Of a DNA stretch of 51,744 nt, positions 16,999 through 26,853 are shown piece after piece (the first letter of the stretch is position 1; each line of letters starts with the position of its first letter). Under the pieces are notes generated by a model. The model did no database searches. It saw only the letters and a program-made list of their open reading frames with translations, and was not told the DNA's origin. The position numbers were made by a program, and so were the translations under genes. This DNA comes from Rhodospirillales bacterium (lineage in GTDB: Bacteria > Pseudomonadota > Alphaproteobacteria > UBA8366 > JADFVY01): the NCBI GenBank assembly GCA_020356105.1, contig CP070634.1, positions 1,600,098 through 1,651,841 on the forward strand. The letters are read 5' to 3'.

Positions 16999-17556
16999 AT
17001 GGCGGACGCCCCCCCTATCACCCTGCCGAAGCCGCTCGTCCTTGTCGGGCTGATGGGCGCTGGAAAATCGGCGGTGGGGCGGCGCCTGGCGGCGCGGCTG
17101 AACGTCCCGTTCATCGACGCCGACAGCGAGATCGAGGCGGCGGCGGGCTGCAGCATCGAGGAAATCTTCGCCCGGCACGGCGAACCGGCATTTCGCGACG
17201 GAGAGCGGCGGGTCGTGGCCCGAATTCTGGAAACCGAGCCGGTACACGTGCTGGCGACCGGTGGCGGCGCCTTCATCGACCCCGACACCCGCGCGCTGAT
17301 CCGGGAACGTTCAATATCCCTCTGGCTTCGGGCCGAGCTCGACGTCCTTTTCGAGCGCGTCAGCCGCCGCAGTCACCGGCCTTTGTTGAAAACGGCGGAT
17401 CCCAGGGCCAAGTTGGCGGAACTGATGGCCCAGCGCTACCCGATCTATGCCGAGGGGGATATCATTGTCGACAGCAGCGCCGGTCCGATCGGTGTAATGG
17501 TCGACCGGGTGATCGCTGCATTGGCGACATACCTGTCGAAGGAGACCGGAGATTGA
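16999..17556 (+). CDS. aroK: Shikimate kinase
   Basis: 185 residues; phosphorylates shikimate at O3 using ATP in the chorismate pathway, in the cytoplasm. P-loop GLMGAGKS (17-24), shikimate-binding FIDADSEIE (Asp42) and EPAFRDGER (Arg67), then ATGGGAF (86-92), and the lid arginines in RSHRPLLK. The ATG at 16999 is preferred to the TTG at 16978 because GAGGGA sits about nine bases upstream and the family starts near here. aroB starts inside its stop codon, a strong coupling. It is divergent from the xerD operon. Confidence 0.93.
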   Translation: MADAPPITLPKPLVLVGLMGAGKSAVGRRLAARLNVPFIDADSEIEAAAGCSIEEIFARHGEPAFRDGERRVVARILETEPVHVLATGGGAFIDPDTRALIRERSISLWLRAELDVLFERVSRRSHRPLLKTADPRAKLAELMAQRYPIYAEGDIIVDSSAGPIGVMVDRVIAALATYLSKETGD

Positions 17557-18668
17557 CGGCGCATGAGACGGTTAGGGTCGAGCTGGGACCCCGGAGCTAC
17601 GACATCGTCGTCGGCGATGACGTTCTGGCCATTGCGGGCGAGATGATGGCGCCGGTGCTGCGGCGCCCGCGCGTCGTCGTTGTGACCGACACCCACGTCG
17701 CCGATCTGCACCTCGAAACGCTGCTGCGGTCTCTGTCGGACAGCGCCATCGACGCAGAACCGATCGTGCTGGAGGCGGGCGAGCAGACCAAGGAGATCGG
17801 TCATTTCGGGAAATTGATGGAGGCCATACTGGCGCTCGATATCGACCGGGACGTGGCCCTCGTCGCACTCGGGGGCGGCGTGATCGGTGATCTGACGGGT
17901 TTCACCGCGGCTACGGCGTTGCGGGGGATCGATTTCATTCAGGTTCCGACGACGCTGCTGGCTCAGGTCGACAGTTCGGTGGGCGGCAAGACGGGCATCA
18001 ATTCGCCGCAGGGCAAGAACCTGATCGGCGCATTTCACCAACCGCGCCTGGTATTGGCCGACAGCCGGGTCCTGCGCACCCTTTCGCGCCGCGAGATGTT
18101 GGCCGGTTACGCCGAGATGGTGAAATACGGGCTGATCGGCGATACGGCGTTCTTCGGCTGGCTCGAGGGACACGGGGCCGACCTCGTCGACGGCGATCCG
18201 GATCACATTCGCCGCGCGGTGGTCGCCTGCTGCAGGGCGAAGGCCGCCATCGTCGCGGCGGATGAGCGGGAAGGCGGTGTCCGGGCGCTGCTGAACCTGG
18301 GACATACCTTCGGCCACGCCCTCGAAGCGGAGACCGGATTCAGCAATACGCTGCTGCACGGCGAGGCCGTGGCCATCGGCATGGTCATGGCCTTCGACCT
18401 GTCGGCGCGCCTTGGCCTCTGTCCGCCGGACGACGCGGCCCGCGTGCGCCGGCATCTGGCGGCGGTCGGGCTGCCGACCGGGACGAACTTCACCAATTCG
18501 GTCCTCTGGGATCCGTCTCGCCTGATGATGCATATGGGCCGGGACAAGAAGGTCAAGGGCGGGGCGCTGACCTTCATATTGGTTCGCGGGATCGGCGATG
18601 CGTTCGTCTCGCGCGATGTCCCGGCGGAAGAAGTGTCGGCATTCTTGGAAGGAGCGGTCGCGGCATGA
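17553..18668 (+). CDS. aroB: 3-dehydroquinate synthase
   Basis: 371 residues; converts DAHP to 3-dehydroquinate with NAD and a divalent metal. NAD-binding GGGVIGDLTGF and PTTLLAQVDSSVGGKTGIN are visible, as are metal ligands in AEMVKYG (Glu), NLGHTFGHALE (His) and LLHGEAVAIG (His). The start is most likely TTG at 17553, overlapping the aroK stop as TTGA with CGGAG upstream; no in-frame ATG exists in a sensible place. The last four bases overlap the next gene (ATGA). Chorismate synthesis gene pairing aroK-aroB is typical. Confidence 0.92.
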   Translation: MTAHETVRVELGPRSYDIVVGDDVLAIAGEMMAPVLRRPRVVVVTDTHVADLHLETLLRSLSDSAIDAEPIVLEAGEQTKEIGHFGKLMEAILALDIDRDVALVALGGGVIGDLTGFTAATALRGIDFIQVPTTLLAQVDSSVGGKTGINSPQGKNLIGAFHQPRLVLADSRVLRTLSRREMLAGYAEMVKYGLIGDTAFFGWLEGHGADLVDGDPDHIRRAVVACCRAKAAIVAADEREGGVRALLNLGHTFGHALEAETGFSNTLLHGEAVAIGMVMAFDLSARLGLCPPDDAARVRRHLAAVGLPTGTNFTNSVLWDPSRLMMHMGRDKKVKGGALTFILVRGIGDAFVSRDVPAEEVSAFLEGAVAA

Positions 18669-19966
18669 CGACGAACTGGATCATCACATCGGGCGCGATA
18701 TTCCTGTTGCTCATCTTCTCGGGGTTCTTCTCCGGCTCCGAGACCGCCCTTACCGCGGCCTCGCGGCACCGCATGCATTCGCTGGCCAAGCAAGGAGATC
18801 GCAGGGCACAGACCGTGATCGACCTGCACAGCCGCAACGAGCGCCTGATCGGCGCGATTCTGCTGGGCAACAATCTCGTCAATATCATGGCGTCCGCCAT
18901 GGCGACCGGCTTGCTGCTGACGCTGTTCGGTGAAGCGGGCGTCGTCTACGCCACCTTGATCGTCACCTTGCTGGTGGTCGTCTTTTCCGAGGTGCTGCCG
19001 AAGACCTGGGCTCTCAACCATGCCGACCGGACGGCGCTTGCGGTCGCGACGCCGGTCCGAATCCTGGTGTTTCTGCTGGGACCGGTAACGCACGCGATCT
19101 ATGTCCTGGTCCGGGCAACTTTGCGGCTGTTCGGCTTGGAGCTGGGCGCCGAACTCGGTCGCGCCGAGGCAGAGGAGGAGCTTCGAGGCGCGATCGACCT
19201 GCACGAGGGCGAGGAACCGGAAACCCGCCACGAACGGCAGATGATGCATTCGATTCTCGACCTCGACGAGGTCGAGGTGGGCGAGATCATGACCCATCGG
19301 CGGACCGTGTCGATGGTCGATCTCGACAGCAAGCCGGACGAGATCGTCGACCAGGTGCTGGAAAGCCAGTTCACCCGCATCCCGGTCTATCGCGGCGATT
19401 CCGACAACGTGGTCGGCGTGCTGCACACGAAGGAGCTGCTGCGCGAGCTGCGGCGGCAAAAGGGCGACGTCTCGAAGATCAGTTTCGACGAGCTCCCGTC
19501 GGCCCCCTGGTTCATTCCCGACACGACGAGCCTTCTCGACCAGCTGCAGGCGTTTCGCAGCCGTCGCGAGCATTTCGCGGTTGTCGTCGACGAGTACGGC
19601 TCGTTGATGGGCATCGTAACACTCGAGGACATCCTCGAGGAGATCGTCGGCGAGATCGAGGACGAGCACGACACCCCGGTAAGGGGCGTGCGGCCGCAGC
19701 CCGACGGCACCTATATCGTCGACGGCACGGTGACGATTCGCGATCTGAATCGCGAATTCGACTGGAATCTGCCGGACGAGGAGGCGGCCACGATCGCCGG
19801 CCTCGTATTGCACGAGGCGCGGCTGATCCCCGACAAGGGCCAGGTCTTCGTGTTTTATGGTTTCCGCTTCGAGGTGCTGCGCCGGGTCCGCAACCAGATC
19901 GCTTCCCTCCGCCTCACGCCGCCCAGCACGGCCGAAGCCTTGGAGTCGCTCGACGAGGCAGAGTGA
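18665..19966 (+). CDS. CNNM-domain/CBS-pair (CorC/HlyC-type) membrane protein
   Basis: 433 residues. An N-terminal DUF21/CNNM membrane domain (about residues 1-175; segments near 5-25, 65-85, 97-115, 123-145) with SGFFSGSETALTAASRHRMH is followed by two CBS domains: MTHRRTVSMVDLDSKPDEIV with SQFTRIPVYRGDSDNVVGVL, and FRSRREHFAVVVDEYGSLMG with IVTLEDILEEIVGEI. A C-terminal CorC_HlyC domain (about 345-425) follows. This family is linked to magnesium/cobalt efflux or uptake and is often mislabelled haemolysin. It overlaps aroB by four bases, an arrangement seen in Rhodospirillales. Confidence 0.9.
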   Translation: MTTNWIITSGAIFLLLIFSGFFSGSETALTAASRHRMHSLAKQGDRRAQTVIDLHSRNERLIGAILLGNNLVNIMASAMATGLLLTLFGEAGVVYATLIVTLLVVVFSEVLPKTWALNHADRTALAVATPVRILVFLLGPVTHAIYVLVRATLRLFGLELGAELGRAEAEEELRGAIDLHEGEEPETRHERQMMHSILDLDEVEVGEIMTHRRTVSMVDLDSKPDEIVDQVLESQFTRIPVYRGDSDNVVGVLHTKELLRELRRQKGDVSKISFDELPSAPWFIPDTTSLLDQLQAFRSRREHFAVVVDEYGSLMGIVTLEDILEEIVGEIEDEHDTPVRGVRPQPDGTYIVDGTVTIRDLNREFDWNLPDEEAATIAGLVLHEARLIPDKGQVFVFYGFRFEVLRRVRNQIASLRLTPPSTAEALESLDEAE

Positions 19967-20053
19967 TCTTTCGCCCCCGGGGTGCGGCCTTGACCGGCTC
20001 CCCGGTGCCGCCATATTGACTTGGCATTCCCAGCGCCAAAAAAGTGAGGATCC

Positions 20054-20605
20054 ATGCCGTTGTCGCCACCGCAACCGCGCGAACACCTGCACACCCGCGA
20101 TATCGAGTTGAGAGGTTACCACCGGGCGGATGGCCTGTGGGATATCGAGGCCCATATGCGTGACGTGAAGACATACAGTTTTCCGAACCGCGAGCGCGGT
20201 ACCATCGATGCGGGAGAGCCGATTCACGACATGTGGCTGCGGCTGACGATCGACGATGGCATGACGATTCGCGCCGCGGAGGCCGCGACCGACGCCAGCC
20301 CGTTCGGCATTTGCGGCGATGTCGTGCCGTCCCTCTCGAAGCTCGAGGGCCTGACCATCGGTCCCGGCTGGCAGCGCGCCGCCAGGCAACGGGTCGGCGG
20401 CGTGCACGGATGCACCCATCTGTTCGAGCTTCTCGGTCCGATCGCGACGGTGGCCTATCAGACCAAGGTGCGCAGCACGACCCAGCGTGATCCGAAGAAG
20501 AAGCCCCGCCATCTCGATAGCTGCCACGCCTTGAGCACCGACGGTCCGATCGTCAAGGAGCACTTTCCGGAGTTCTATACCGGAGAGCGCGACAATCCCT
20601 CGTAA
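20054..20605 (+). CDS. DUF2889 family protein
   Basis: 183 residues, no signal peptide or membrane segment. It matches the DUF2889 pattern: H-x-R-x-I-E-L-R-G-Y-x-R-x-D-G-L-W-D-I-E near residues 12-34, then DVKTYSF, HDMWLRLTIDD, GW..AARQRVGGVHGCTHL and a C-terminal SCHAL. Conserved Cys and His residues (HGCTH, DSCH, FGIC) could bind a metal. The biochemical function of the family is unknown. It is a single gene after the CNNM protein. Confidence 0.82.
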   Translation: MPLSPPQPREHLHTRDIELRGYHRADGLWDIEAHMRDVKTYSFPNRERGTIDAGEPIHDMWLRLTIDDGMTIRAAEAATDASPFGICGDVVPSLSKLEGLTIGPGWQRAARQRVGGVHGCTHLFELLGPIATVAYQTKVRSTTQRDPKKKPRHLDSCHALSTDGPIVKEHFPEFYTGERDNPS

Positions 20606-20793
20606 TCTCAGAATACCCGGCGAATTCGACCCGATCTGTGGTACGATGACTTGGCAGCCGCCGCCTACCGGGCGCGGTGAACACGGGAAATCGCGGGTCA
20701 CGGCCACCGATCGTCCCGTCACGTCGTTCGAAGGCATTTCCGGCCCGCGACCCGCGCATCGTTTGGATTCTGGTTGAGACCGGGAGATGGCCG

Positions 20794-21222
20794 ATGACGA
20801 CGATACGCCAATTGCTCACCACCAAGGCCGGCGCAGTCTGTGCCGTCGCGCCGGAGGATACGGTGTTCGACGCCATCAAGAAGATGGCCGATAAGAATAT
20901 CGGTGCCGTTGTTGTGCTCGAAGAAGGCAGGCTCGTCGGACTCTTCACCGAGCGTCAGTACGCGCGCAACGTGATCCTGAAGGGCCGGTCGTCGCCGACG
21001 ACGCAGGTTCGGGATGTCATGCAAACCGAGGTTGTCTGCGCCCGGCCGCAGCAAACCGTCGAAGAGTGCATGGCCGTCATGACCGACAAGCGCGTGCGGC
21101 ACCTGCCGGTCCTCGAGGACGAACAGCTGATCGGGATCGTCTCGATCGGTGACCTGGTCAAGAGCAAGATCGCCGATCAGGAGTTCATCATCGAACGCCT
21201 TGTGGAATACGTGCGCGGATAG
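20794..21222 (+). CDS. Two-CBS-domain protein
   Basis: 142-residue cytoplasmic protein made of two CBS motifs and nothing else: VAPEDTVFDAIKKMADKNIG with VVVLEEGRLVGLFTER, then CARPQQTVEECMAVMTDKRV with HLPVLEDEQLIGIVSIGD. Stand-alone CBS pairs bind adenine nucleotides and act as energy-sensing modules. The ATG at 20794 with GGGAG eight bases upstream is chosen over longer in-frame starts, because it lies just before the first CBS strand. Partner unknown; neighbours do not identify it. Confidence 0.88.
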   Translation: MTTIRQLLTTKAGAVCAVAPEDTVFDAIKKMADKNIGAVVVLEEGRLVGLFTERQYARNVILKGRSSPTTQVRDVMQTEVVCARPQQTVEECMAVMTDKRVRHLPVLEDEQLIGIVSIGDLVKSKIADQEFIIERLVEYVRG

Positions 21223-21235
21223 CGGCGCCCGGGCA

Positions 21236-21263
21236 CGCCGCCGACGGATCATTCACGGCGGCG
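21236..21263. terminator. Hairpin between convergent CBS and bolA genes
   Basis: Eight-bp stem CGCCGCCG/CGGCGGCG with a 12-base loop between two convergent genes. No T-run on either side; it may act as a weak bidirectional terminator. Confidence 0.35.
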
Positions 21264-21332
21264 GAAATGCAGACGGTCCGCGCGATTGCGAGACAACGAG
21301 GTGATACGCGGGCAAGGGTTTGCGCGTGCGGC

Positions 21333-21602
21333 CTAATCTTCGGCGGGCGTGCGGGTGGTCAGGGCCAGAGCATGCACCTGCTCGGCCATTTCCTCAGCGA
21401 GGACCCCATACACCAGGCGCTGTCGCTCGACGCGCGATTTTCCCTCGAACGCCTTGGAGACGACGGTCACGTTGAAATGGGTTTCTCCGCCCGGCCGCCA
21501 CCCGGAATGGCCCTGGTGCCTGGCGGATTCGTCCTCGATCTCAAGGCGCGTCGGAGAAAATGCGTCCGTCAGCTTTCGCTCGATGGTCTCTGCAACGCTC
21601 AT
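21333..21602 (-). CDS. bolA: BolA family protein
   Basis: 89 residues, the normal BolA size. Family pattern: IERKLTDAFSPTRLEIEDES, then HSGWRPGGETHFNVTVVSKAF and FEGKSRVERQRLVYGVLAEE, with the class II KH-like fold; ...VHALALTTRTP closes it. The conserved His in the HALAL segment is a usual Fe-S ligand shared with monothiol glutaredoxins. It is divergent from the J-domain/cobST cluster, an arrangement typical of alphaproteobacteria. Confidence 0.92.
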   Translation of the reverse strand: MSVAETIERKLTDAFSPTRLEIEDESARHQGHSGWRPGGETHFNVTVVSKAFEGKSRVERQRLVYGVLAEEMAEQVHALALTTRTPAED

Positions 21603-21748
21603 TCCGGCTCCTCGTTTCTGTTGCTGCGCGGTCTCGACCCGGGTGCCGCAATCGCAAATGCGGATCCGCTGCGCATATGCAGTTTGCAGGCGGCCACGTC
21701 AAGCCGCACAAGCTTGCTTCAAGCGGCCACAAAACCCATAATTAGCGG

Positions 21749-22336
21749 ATGAGAAAGGATCATCGGACCTGGCACGACGACAAGGAACGCGTGCCGCTCC
21801 GCGACTGCGATCACCCGGATTGCGGCGAGCCGGGCGAATTTCGTGCGCCCGTGTCGCGCGATCGGCTGCATGAATATCGCTGGTTCTGTCTCGATCACGT
21901 GCGCGAGTACAACAAGGCCTGGAACTATTACGCGGGGATGACCGAACGAGAGGTCGAGGCGGAGACCCGGCGCGATACGACCTGGCACCGTCCAACCTGG
22001 CCGCTGGGCGCGCAGGCCGGCGGCTATCGGCGTTTCATGCACTCGACGACCTCGATTCACGACGGGTTCGGCATGTTTGGCGACGGCGACGCGGCCGGCG
22101 CGAGGCGGGAGTCCCGCGCCCGCATGGCGGGCGTGCATCCCGAAAGCGCGGAGGCGCAGGCGCTCGTCGTCATGGATATCGAACCACCGTTGACCTTGAC
22201 CCGCTTAAAGGCCAGATATAAGGAACTCGTCAAGCTGAACCATCCTGACGCCAACGGCGGCGACAAGCTGGCAGAGGAACGGCTCAAAGGCATCAATGAA
22301 GCCTACGCCATGCTAAGGAAACTGTTGAGCGATTGA
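21749..22336 (+). CDS. J-domain protein with N-terminal putative zinc site
   Basis: 195 residues. The last 50 residues are a J domain with the HPD motif at 165-167 (VKLNHPDANGGDK) and the trailing helix INEAYAMLRKLL, so it should stimulate a DnaK-type Hsp70. The N-terminal half is not DnaJ-like: Cys20-x4-Cys25 and Cys47-x2-His50 (DCDHPDC...WFCLDH) could form a zinc site. No G/F region or DnaJ zinc repeats are present, so it is a type III J protein. It precedes cobS by 61 bases and may be cotranscribed; helping CobST assembly is conjecture. Confidence 0.85.
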   Translation: MRKDHRTWHDDKERVPLRDCDHPDCGEPGEFRAPVSRDRLHEYRWFCLDHVREYNKAWNYYAGMTEREVEAETRRDTTWHRPTWPLGAQAGGYRRFMHSTTSIHDGFGMFGDGDAAGARRESRARMAGVHPESAEAQALVVMDIEPPLTLTRLKARYKELVKLNHPDANGGDKLAEERLKGINEAYAMLRKLLSD

Positions 22337-22397
22337 CTCGGCCGCGCCGGCGGATGGCCGGCTGTGCACCCGACCTTCTCATGACTGGAACTGATAG

Positions 22398-23402
22398 ATG
22401 ACGACCTCGAGCGAGCACGATCTGCAACGCGCACACGAACTGGACGCCCCGGATATCAAGGTGTCGGTGCATCAGACCTTCGGGATCGAGTCCGATATGG
22501 AGGTGCCGGCCTTCTCCAGCGCGTCCGATTTCGTCCCGGAGATCGACGAGGCATACGTCTTCGACCACGACACCACGCTCGCGATCCTGGCCGGGTTCGC
22601 CTACAACAGGCGGGTCATGATCCAGGGCTATCACGGCACCGGCAAGTCGACCCATGTCGAGCAGGTGGCGGCGCGGCTGAACTGGCCCTGCGTGCGCGTC
22701 AATCTGGACAGTCACATCAGCCGTATCGATCTGATCGGCAAGGATGCCATCGTGATACGCGACGGCCAGCAGATCACCGAGTTCCGCCAGGGTATCCTGC
22801 CCTGGGCGTTGCAGAATCCCTGCGCCCTGTGCTTCGACGAGTACGATGCCGGTCGTCCCGACGTCATGTTCGTCATCCAGCGTATCCTCGAAGTCGAGGG
22901 CAAGCTGACGCTGCTCGACCAGAGCCGGGTGATCCGGCCCAATCCCTGGTTCCGCCTGTTCTCGACCGCGAACACGATCGGGCTGGGAGATACGACGGGC
23001 CTGTATCACGGCACCCAGCAGATCAACCAGGGCCAAATGGACCGCTGGAACATCGTCACGACGCTGAATTACCTGCCGCACGACGAGGAGGTCCGCATCG
23101 TCCTCTCGAAGGTTCCACAATACGACACCGAGGACGGCCGCAAGACGCTCGGGGCCATGGTGATGCTCGCCGACCTGACCCGCAACGGTTTCGTCAATGG
23201 CGATATCTCCACCGTCATGTCGCCGCGAACCGTGATCACATGGGCCGAGAACGCCGAGATGTTCAACGATATAGGCTTTGCCTTCCGGGTGACGTTCCTG
23301 AACAAGTGCGACGAAATGGAGCGCCCGGTGGTGGCCGAATACTATCAGCGCTGTTTCGGCACCGACCTTCCCGAGTCCGGGATCAAGGCGTCACTGGTCT
23401 GA
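22398..23402 (+). CDS. cobS: Aerobic cobaltochelatase AAA+ subunit CobS
   Basis: 334 residues, the usual CobS length. AAA+ ATPase with Walker [10 protein letters not shown] (77-85), Walker [10 protein letters not shown] (144-150), and a sensor region [10 protein letters not shown]. With CobT and CobN it inserts cobalt into hydrogenobyrinic acid a,c-diamide in the aerobic cobalamin pathway. The N-terminal [14 protein letters not shown] segment is CobS-specific. cobT follows after 11 bases; cobN is not in this window. Confidence 0.95.
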   Translation: MTTSSEHDLQRAHELDAPDIKVSVHQTFGIESDMEVPAFSSASDFVPEIDEAYVFDHDTTLAILAGFAYNRRVMIQGYHGTGKSTHVEQVAARLNWPCVRVNLDSHISRIDLIGKDAIVIRDGQQITEFRQGILPWALQNPCALCFDEYDAGRPDVMFVIQRILEVEGKLTLLDQSRVIRPNPWFRLFSTANTIGLGDTTGLYHGTQQINQGQMDRWNIVTTLNYLPHDEEVRIVLSKVPQYDTEDGRKTLGAMVMLADLTRNGFVNGDISTVMSPRTVITWAENAEMFNDIGFAFRVTFLNKCDEMERPVVAEYYQRCFGTDLPESGIKASLV

Positions 23403-23413
23403 CCGGATCGGAC

Positions 23414-25294
23414 ATGGCCGAGAACGACTCGCCAGTCGACGTTTTCAAGCGCGCCAACAACGCGGCCTTCCGGGCGATCGCGGGCCGCGAGGACGCCGAA
23501 CTGACCTACGGCACGGAGTCGCCCGGTGGCGAGGGGCCGCGCGTGCGCGTGCCGCTGCCGAGCCGCGATCTGCCGCCTGACGAGGTCGCCTGCGTCCGCG
23601 GCGAAGCCGACGCCGCGGCCCTCAGGCTGCGCTTCCACGACGAGGCGCTGCATGCGCAGCGCAAGCCAACGGGCGATGTCGCGCCGGTGCTCTACGATGC
23701 CCTCGAGCAGGCGCGGGTCGAGGCGATCGGCGCGCGATCGATGGCCGGCGTCGCGGAAAACCTGGCTGCGGCTCTCGAAGAAGGCTACCGCCGCGAGGGG
23801 TTCGGGGTCATCGAGGATACCACCGAAGCAACCATGCCGGAGGTCGTCCGGCTGATGGCCCGCGAGGCGCTGACCGGCGCGCCACCGCCGCCGGCGGCGC
23901 GCAAGGCCTGGGAGAAATGGCACCCGCTTCTCGATCGCAAGCTGAAGCGCGCGATGCTGGATCTGGAGCGCAGCATGCTGGATCAGGCCACCTATTGCGA
24001 GGCGGTGCGCAAACTGATCTCCGACCTCGACATCGAACTCGGCGAGGAGGATCCCGGCGAAGCCAGCGAGTCGACCGACGAACAGGGCAGTGACGAGGAT
24101 GAGAGCCCCGAGACCGCGTCGGACGAGGTTGAGGGCAGCGGCAAGCTGGAGCAGGCATTGTCGGACAGCCTGGCCGCCGATACCGGGGACATGGACCTGC
24201 AGGAGTCCGGCGAGGCCGGCGACGGCGAGGCGATGGCCGCCCCGGGCGGCGAGACGCCGGGCGATCCCGGCATGAAACGGCAGGACAGCGATCTCTCGAA
24301 CCTGCCGCGCGAGCCGTTCTACCGAATCTTCACCGAGGAGTTCGACGAGGTCGTCGACGCCGAGACCCTGTGCGACCCGGAAGAGTTGACCCGACTGCGC
24401 CACATGCTGGACCAGCAGCTTAGCCATCTCCAGGGAATCATCGGCAAGCTCGCGAACCGGCTGCAACGGCGCCTCCTGGCCAAGCAGACCCGATCCTGGG
24501 AGTTCAACCTGGAGGAAGGTCTGCTCGATACGGCGCGGCTCGACCGCATCGTGACCAACCCGCTGACCCCATTGTCGTTCAAGCGCGAGCACGACACCGA
24601 GTTTCGCGATACGGTGGTGACCCTGTTGCTCGACAATTCCGGCTCGATGCGCGGACGGCCGATCGCGATCGCCGCGATGAGCGCCGACATTCTCGCCCGT
24701 ACGCTGGAACGCTGCGGGGTCAAGGTCGAGATCCTCGGCTTCACGACGCGCGCCTGGAAGGGCGGGCAGTGCCGCGAGAAATGGATCGCCGGGGGAAAGC
24801 CCGGCAATCCCGGTCGGCTCAACGATCTGCGCCACATCATTTACAAGACGGCCGATGCGCCGCTGCGCCGGGCCCGCAAGAATCTCGGGTTGATGCTGCG
24901 CGAAGGTCTTCTCAAGGAGAACATCGACGGCGAGGCGCTGTTGTGGGCCCATAACCGGTTGATCGGCCGCGTCGAGCAGCGCCGCATCCTGATGGTCATC
25001 TCCGATGGCGCGCCGGTCGACGATTCGACGCTGTCGGTCAATGCCGGGAATTACCTCGAGCGCCATCTGCGGGACGTGATCGACTACATCGAAACGCGCT
25101 CCCCGGTCGAACTGGTCGCCATCGGCATCGGCCACGACGTGACCCGCTACTATCGTCGCGCCGTCACCATCATGGATGTCGAGCAGCTGGGCGGCACGAT
25201 GATGGAGAAGCTGACCGAGCTGTTCGAGGAGGATACCGTCCCGCCGCGCCCGGTATCGCCCCGCGCCGCCGCCAGGGGGTCGCGGCGGATCTGA
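23414..25294 (+). CDS. cobT: Aerobic cobaltochelatase subunit CobT
   Basis: 626 residues. The N-terminal helical domain (about 1-200) is followed by a long acidic linker (about 210-290, rich in Glu, Asp, Gly, Ser) and a C-terminal von Willebrand A domain whose MIDAS begins [11 protein letters not shown] near residue 405. The closing segment [17 protein letters not shown] is a CobT hallmark. It forms a double-ring chaperone with CobS. The start at 23414 is the first ATG after cobS and yields [14 protein letters not shown], as in relatives. Same operon as cobS. Confidence 0.94.
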   Translation: MAENDSPVDVFKRANNAAFRAIAGREDAELTYGTESPGGEGPRVRVPLPSRDLPPDEVACVRGEADAAALRLRFHDEALHAQRKPTGDVAPVLYDALEQARVEAIGARSMAGVAENLAAALEEGYRREGFGVIEDTTEATMPEVVRLMAREALTGAPPPPAARKAWEKWHPLLDRKLKRAMLDLERSMLDQATYCEAVRKLISDLDIELGEEDPGEASESTDEQGSDEDESPETASDEVEGSGKLEQALSDSLAADTGDMDLQESGEAGDGEAMAAPGGETPGDPGMKRQDSDLSNLPREPFYRIFTEEFDEVVDAETLCDPEELTRLRHMLDQQLSHLQGIIGKLANRLQRRLLAKQTRSWEFNLEEGLLDTARLDRIVTNPLTPLSFKREHDTEFRDTVVTLLLDNSGSMRGRPIAIAAMSADILARTLERCGVKVEILGFTTRAWKGGQCREKWIAGGKPGNPGRLNDLRHIIYKTADAPLRRARKNLGLMLREGLLKENIDGEALLWAHNRLIGRVEQRRILMVISDGAPVDDSTLSVNAGNYLERHLRDVIDYIETRSPVELVAIGIGHDVTRYYRRAVTIMDVEQLGGTMMEKLTELFEEDTVPPRPVSPRAAARGSRRI

Positions 25295-25384
25295 CCATTT
25301 CCTTCGATTGGCGCATCGGACCGGACCGGCCATCGCATCGGGACACCCGACGTCGGACGATCCGCAATCTCGCAGCGATGACGC

Positions 25385-25909
25385 CTAGCGATGGAGTTTC
25401 GCGCGCAGTGCGGCAGCCTCGCGCCGGCGCCGCCAGATCCGGTACGGCACGCCGATCAATGCGATCGCGAACCAGCCGACAAGAAACCCGGTGCCGCCAT
25501 AGGCCGCGCCTTCCAGCGTGGTCGGTATCGCCGGCTTGAAATCGCGCAGCACCCGGCTCGCCAGCTCGCTGTTGTAGTGCCCGACAAAGGCCAGCGGGCG
25601 CGACCATGCGGTCGCGCCGACAAGGTCTTCGTATGCCCTGTCCAGCGCCGCCTTGTAGCCGGGCAGCAGCACCAGGTAATCGCCTTCGCGAACCGCGTTC
25701 GGATCCTCGCTGCCGCGCAGGGCCGCGACATACTCGTCCCGCTTCATGCCCGCCTCGGCGGCGCGCGCATCGAGATCCGCGAGCTGCTGTGCGTAAGCAT
25801 CGCGCCAGCCGCCGAGGCGCTGCGTGTACTGCTGGATGAACTCCGGCCCCTGGGCCGCGCCGGCCCCGATCGCCAGGCCGACCGCTATGATCACCAGTCG
25901 GCTAAGCAC
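25385..25909 (-). CDS. DUF2937 family membrane protein
   Basis: 174 residues. An N-terminal hydrophobic segment (2-20, signal anchor) and a second near 136-156 flank a soluble part with FIQQYTQRLGGW, the conserved start of DUF2937, and a stretch of charged helix. The C-terminus is very basic (YRIWRRRREAAALRAKLHR) and should face the cytoplasm. Function of the family is unknown. It is followed on the same strand, tail end, by the cobT convergent boundary; the dienelactone hydrolase gene lies 21 bases upstream, so the two may be cotranscribed. Confidence 0.8.
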   Translation of the reverse strand: MLSRLVIIAVGLAIGAGAAQGPEFIQQYTQRLGGWRDAYAQQLADLDARAAEAGMKRDEYVAALRGSEDPNAVREGDYLVLLPGYKAALDRAYEDLVGATAWSRPLAFVGHYNSELASRVLRDFKPAIPTTLEGAAYGGTGFLVGWFAIALIGVPYRIWRRRREAAALRAKLHR

Positions 25910-25930
25910 GTTCGCGCTCCGGGCCGCGAG

Positions 25931-26704
25931 TCACAGGAACCTCTCGAGGAACGCCAGGGTGCGCGTCCAGGCGAGCGCCGCATCCGCCGCGTCGTACCGG
26001 GCGCTGGTCGGATTCGCGAATCCGTGGTCGGCGTCGTACCAGTGAGTCGTGTAAGGCCGGCCGGCCTTGTCCATTTCTTTTTCCCAGGCCGCGACCATCG
26101 CCGCGTCGATGAACCGGTCGCGCGTTGCGAAATGCCCGAGGACCGGACCCTTCAACCGGGCAAGATCGTCTACCGTGCGGTTGACGCGGCCGTAGTAGAC
26201 GACCGTCGCCTCAATCGGCACGGCGATCGATGCATTCAGCGACCAGCCGCCGCCGAAACACCAGCCGACGGTACCGATCTTGCGGTTCGAGGCATCGTGC
26301 ACCCGCAACCATTCGATCCAGCCGGCCAGAATATCGGTCGCGGCCGCCGGATCGACCGCCGCGACCAGGGATTTCGCCGCATCCGGCGTGTTCGCCACCT
26401 GGCCGTCCATCAGGTCGACGGCGACGGCAAGATAGCCAAGCCTGCCGAATTCGGCCGTCACCGCCTTGATCTGGTCGTTGAGGCCCCACCATTCGTGGAT
26501 CAGCAGCACGGTCGGAGCCGGAACGCCGTACGGCATGGCGAGCGCGCCGCGGACGCGCCGGCCCTGCGGCGTGTTGATCGTATAATCGTGAAGCCCCGAC
26601 GCCGCGGCCCGGCACAGGACGGGGTTGGCCAGCACCGTGGCCAGCGACAGCCCGGCGAGCGGCGCGCTTGCCATGCCTTTCAGGACATCCCTGCGTCCGA
26701 ACAC
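25931..26704 (-). CDS. Dienelactone hydrolase family protein, Tat-exported
   Basis: 257-residue alpha/beta hydrolase. A twin-arginine signal FGRRDVLKG followed by a hydrophobic stretch lies at the very N-terminus when the GTG at 26704 is used; GGGAGAGG sits just upstream of that codon. A longer frame to 26791 exists but places the Tat motif 30 residues in. Nucleophile Cys in TVGWCFGGGWS (Cys replaces Ser as in true dienelactone hydrolases), acid Asp in ATRDRFID, and His in YDADHGFANP form the triad; LIHEWWGLN is the family oxyanion region. Substrate unknown; export suggests action on external lactones or esters. Confidence 0.83.
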   Translation of the reverse strand: MFGRRDVLKGMASAPLAGLSLATVLANPVLCRAAASGLHDYTINTPQGRRVRGALAMPYGVPAPTVLLIHEWWGLNDQIKAVTAEFGRLGYLAVAVDLMDGQVANTPDAAKSLVAAVDPAAATDILAGWIEWLRVHDASNRKIGTVGWCFGGGWSLNASIAVPIEATVVYYGRVNRTVDDLARLKGPVLGHFATRDRFIDAAMVAAWEKEMDKAGRPYTTHWYDADHGFANPTSARYDAADAALAWTRTLAFLERFL

Positions 26705-26853
26705 CGCCCTCTCCCGTGCGCTTGCATCTCTCGCCGACCGATAGTAACGCAAGGCGCAAAATGCCGCCACCGGCCCCGGGCGAGGCGGCACGCCCGTGCA
26801 GCGATGGCCCGCCTGTAACGTCGGACGGTGTCGTGATCGCCCCGGATCGGGGC

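Noticed and set aside
18203..20737. 844-codon minus-strand frame opposite aroB and the CNNM gene
   Set aside because: Overlaps well-supported genes across their full length, no signature.
23345..25333. Minus-strand frame opposite cobT
   Set aside because: Antisense shadow of cobT.
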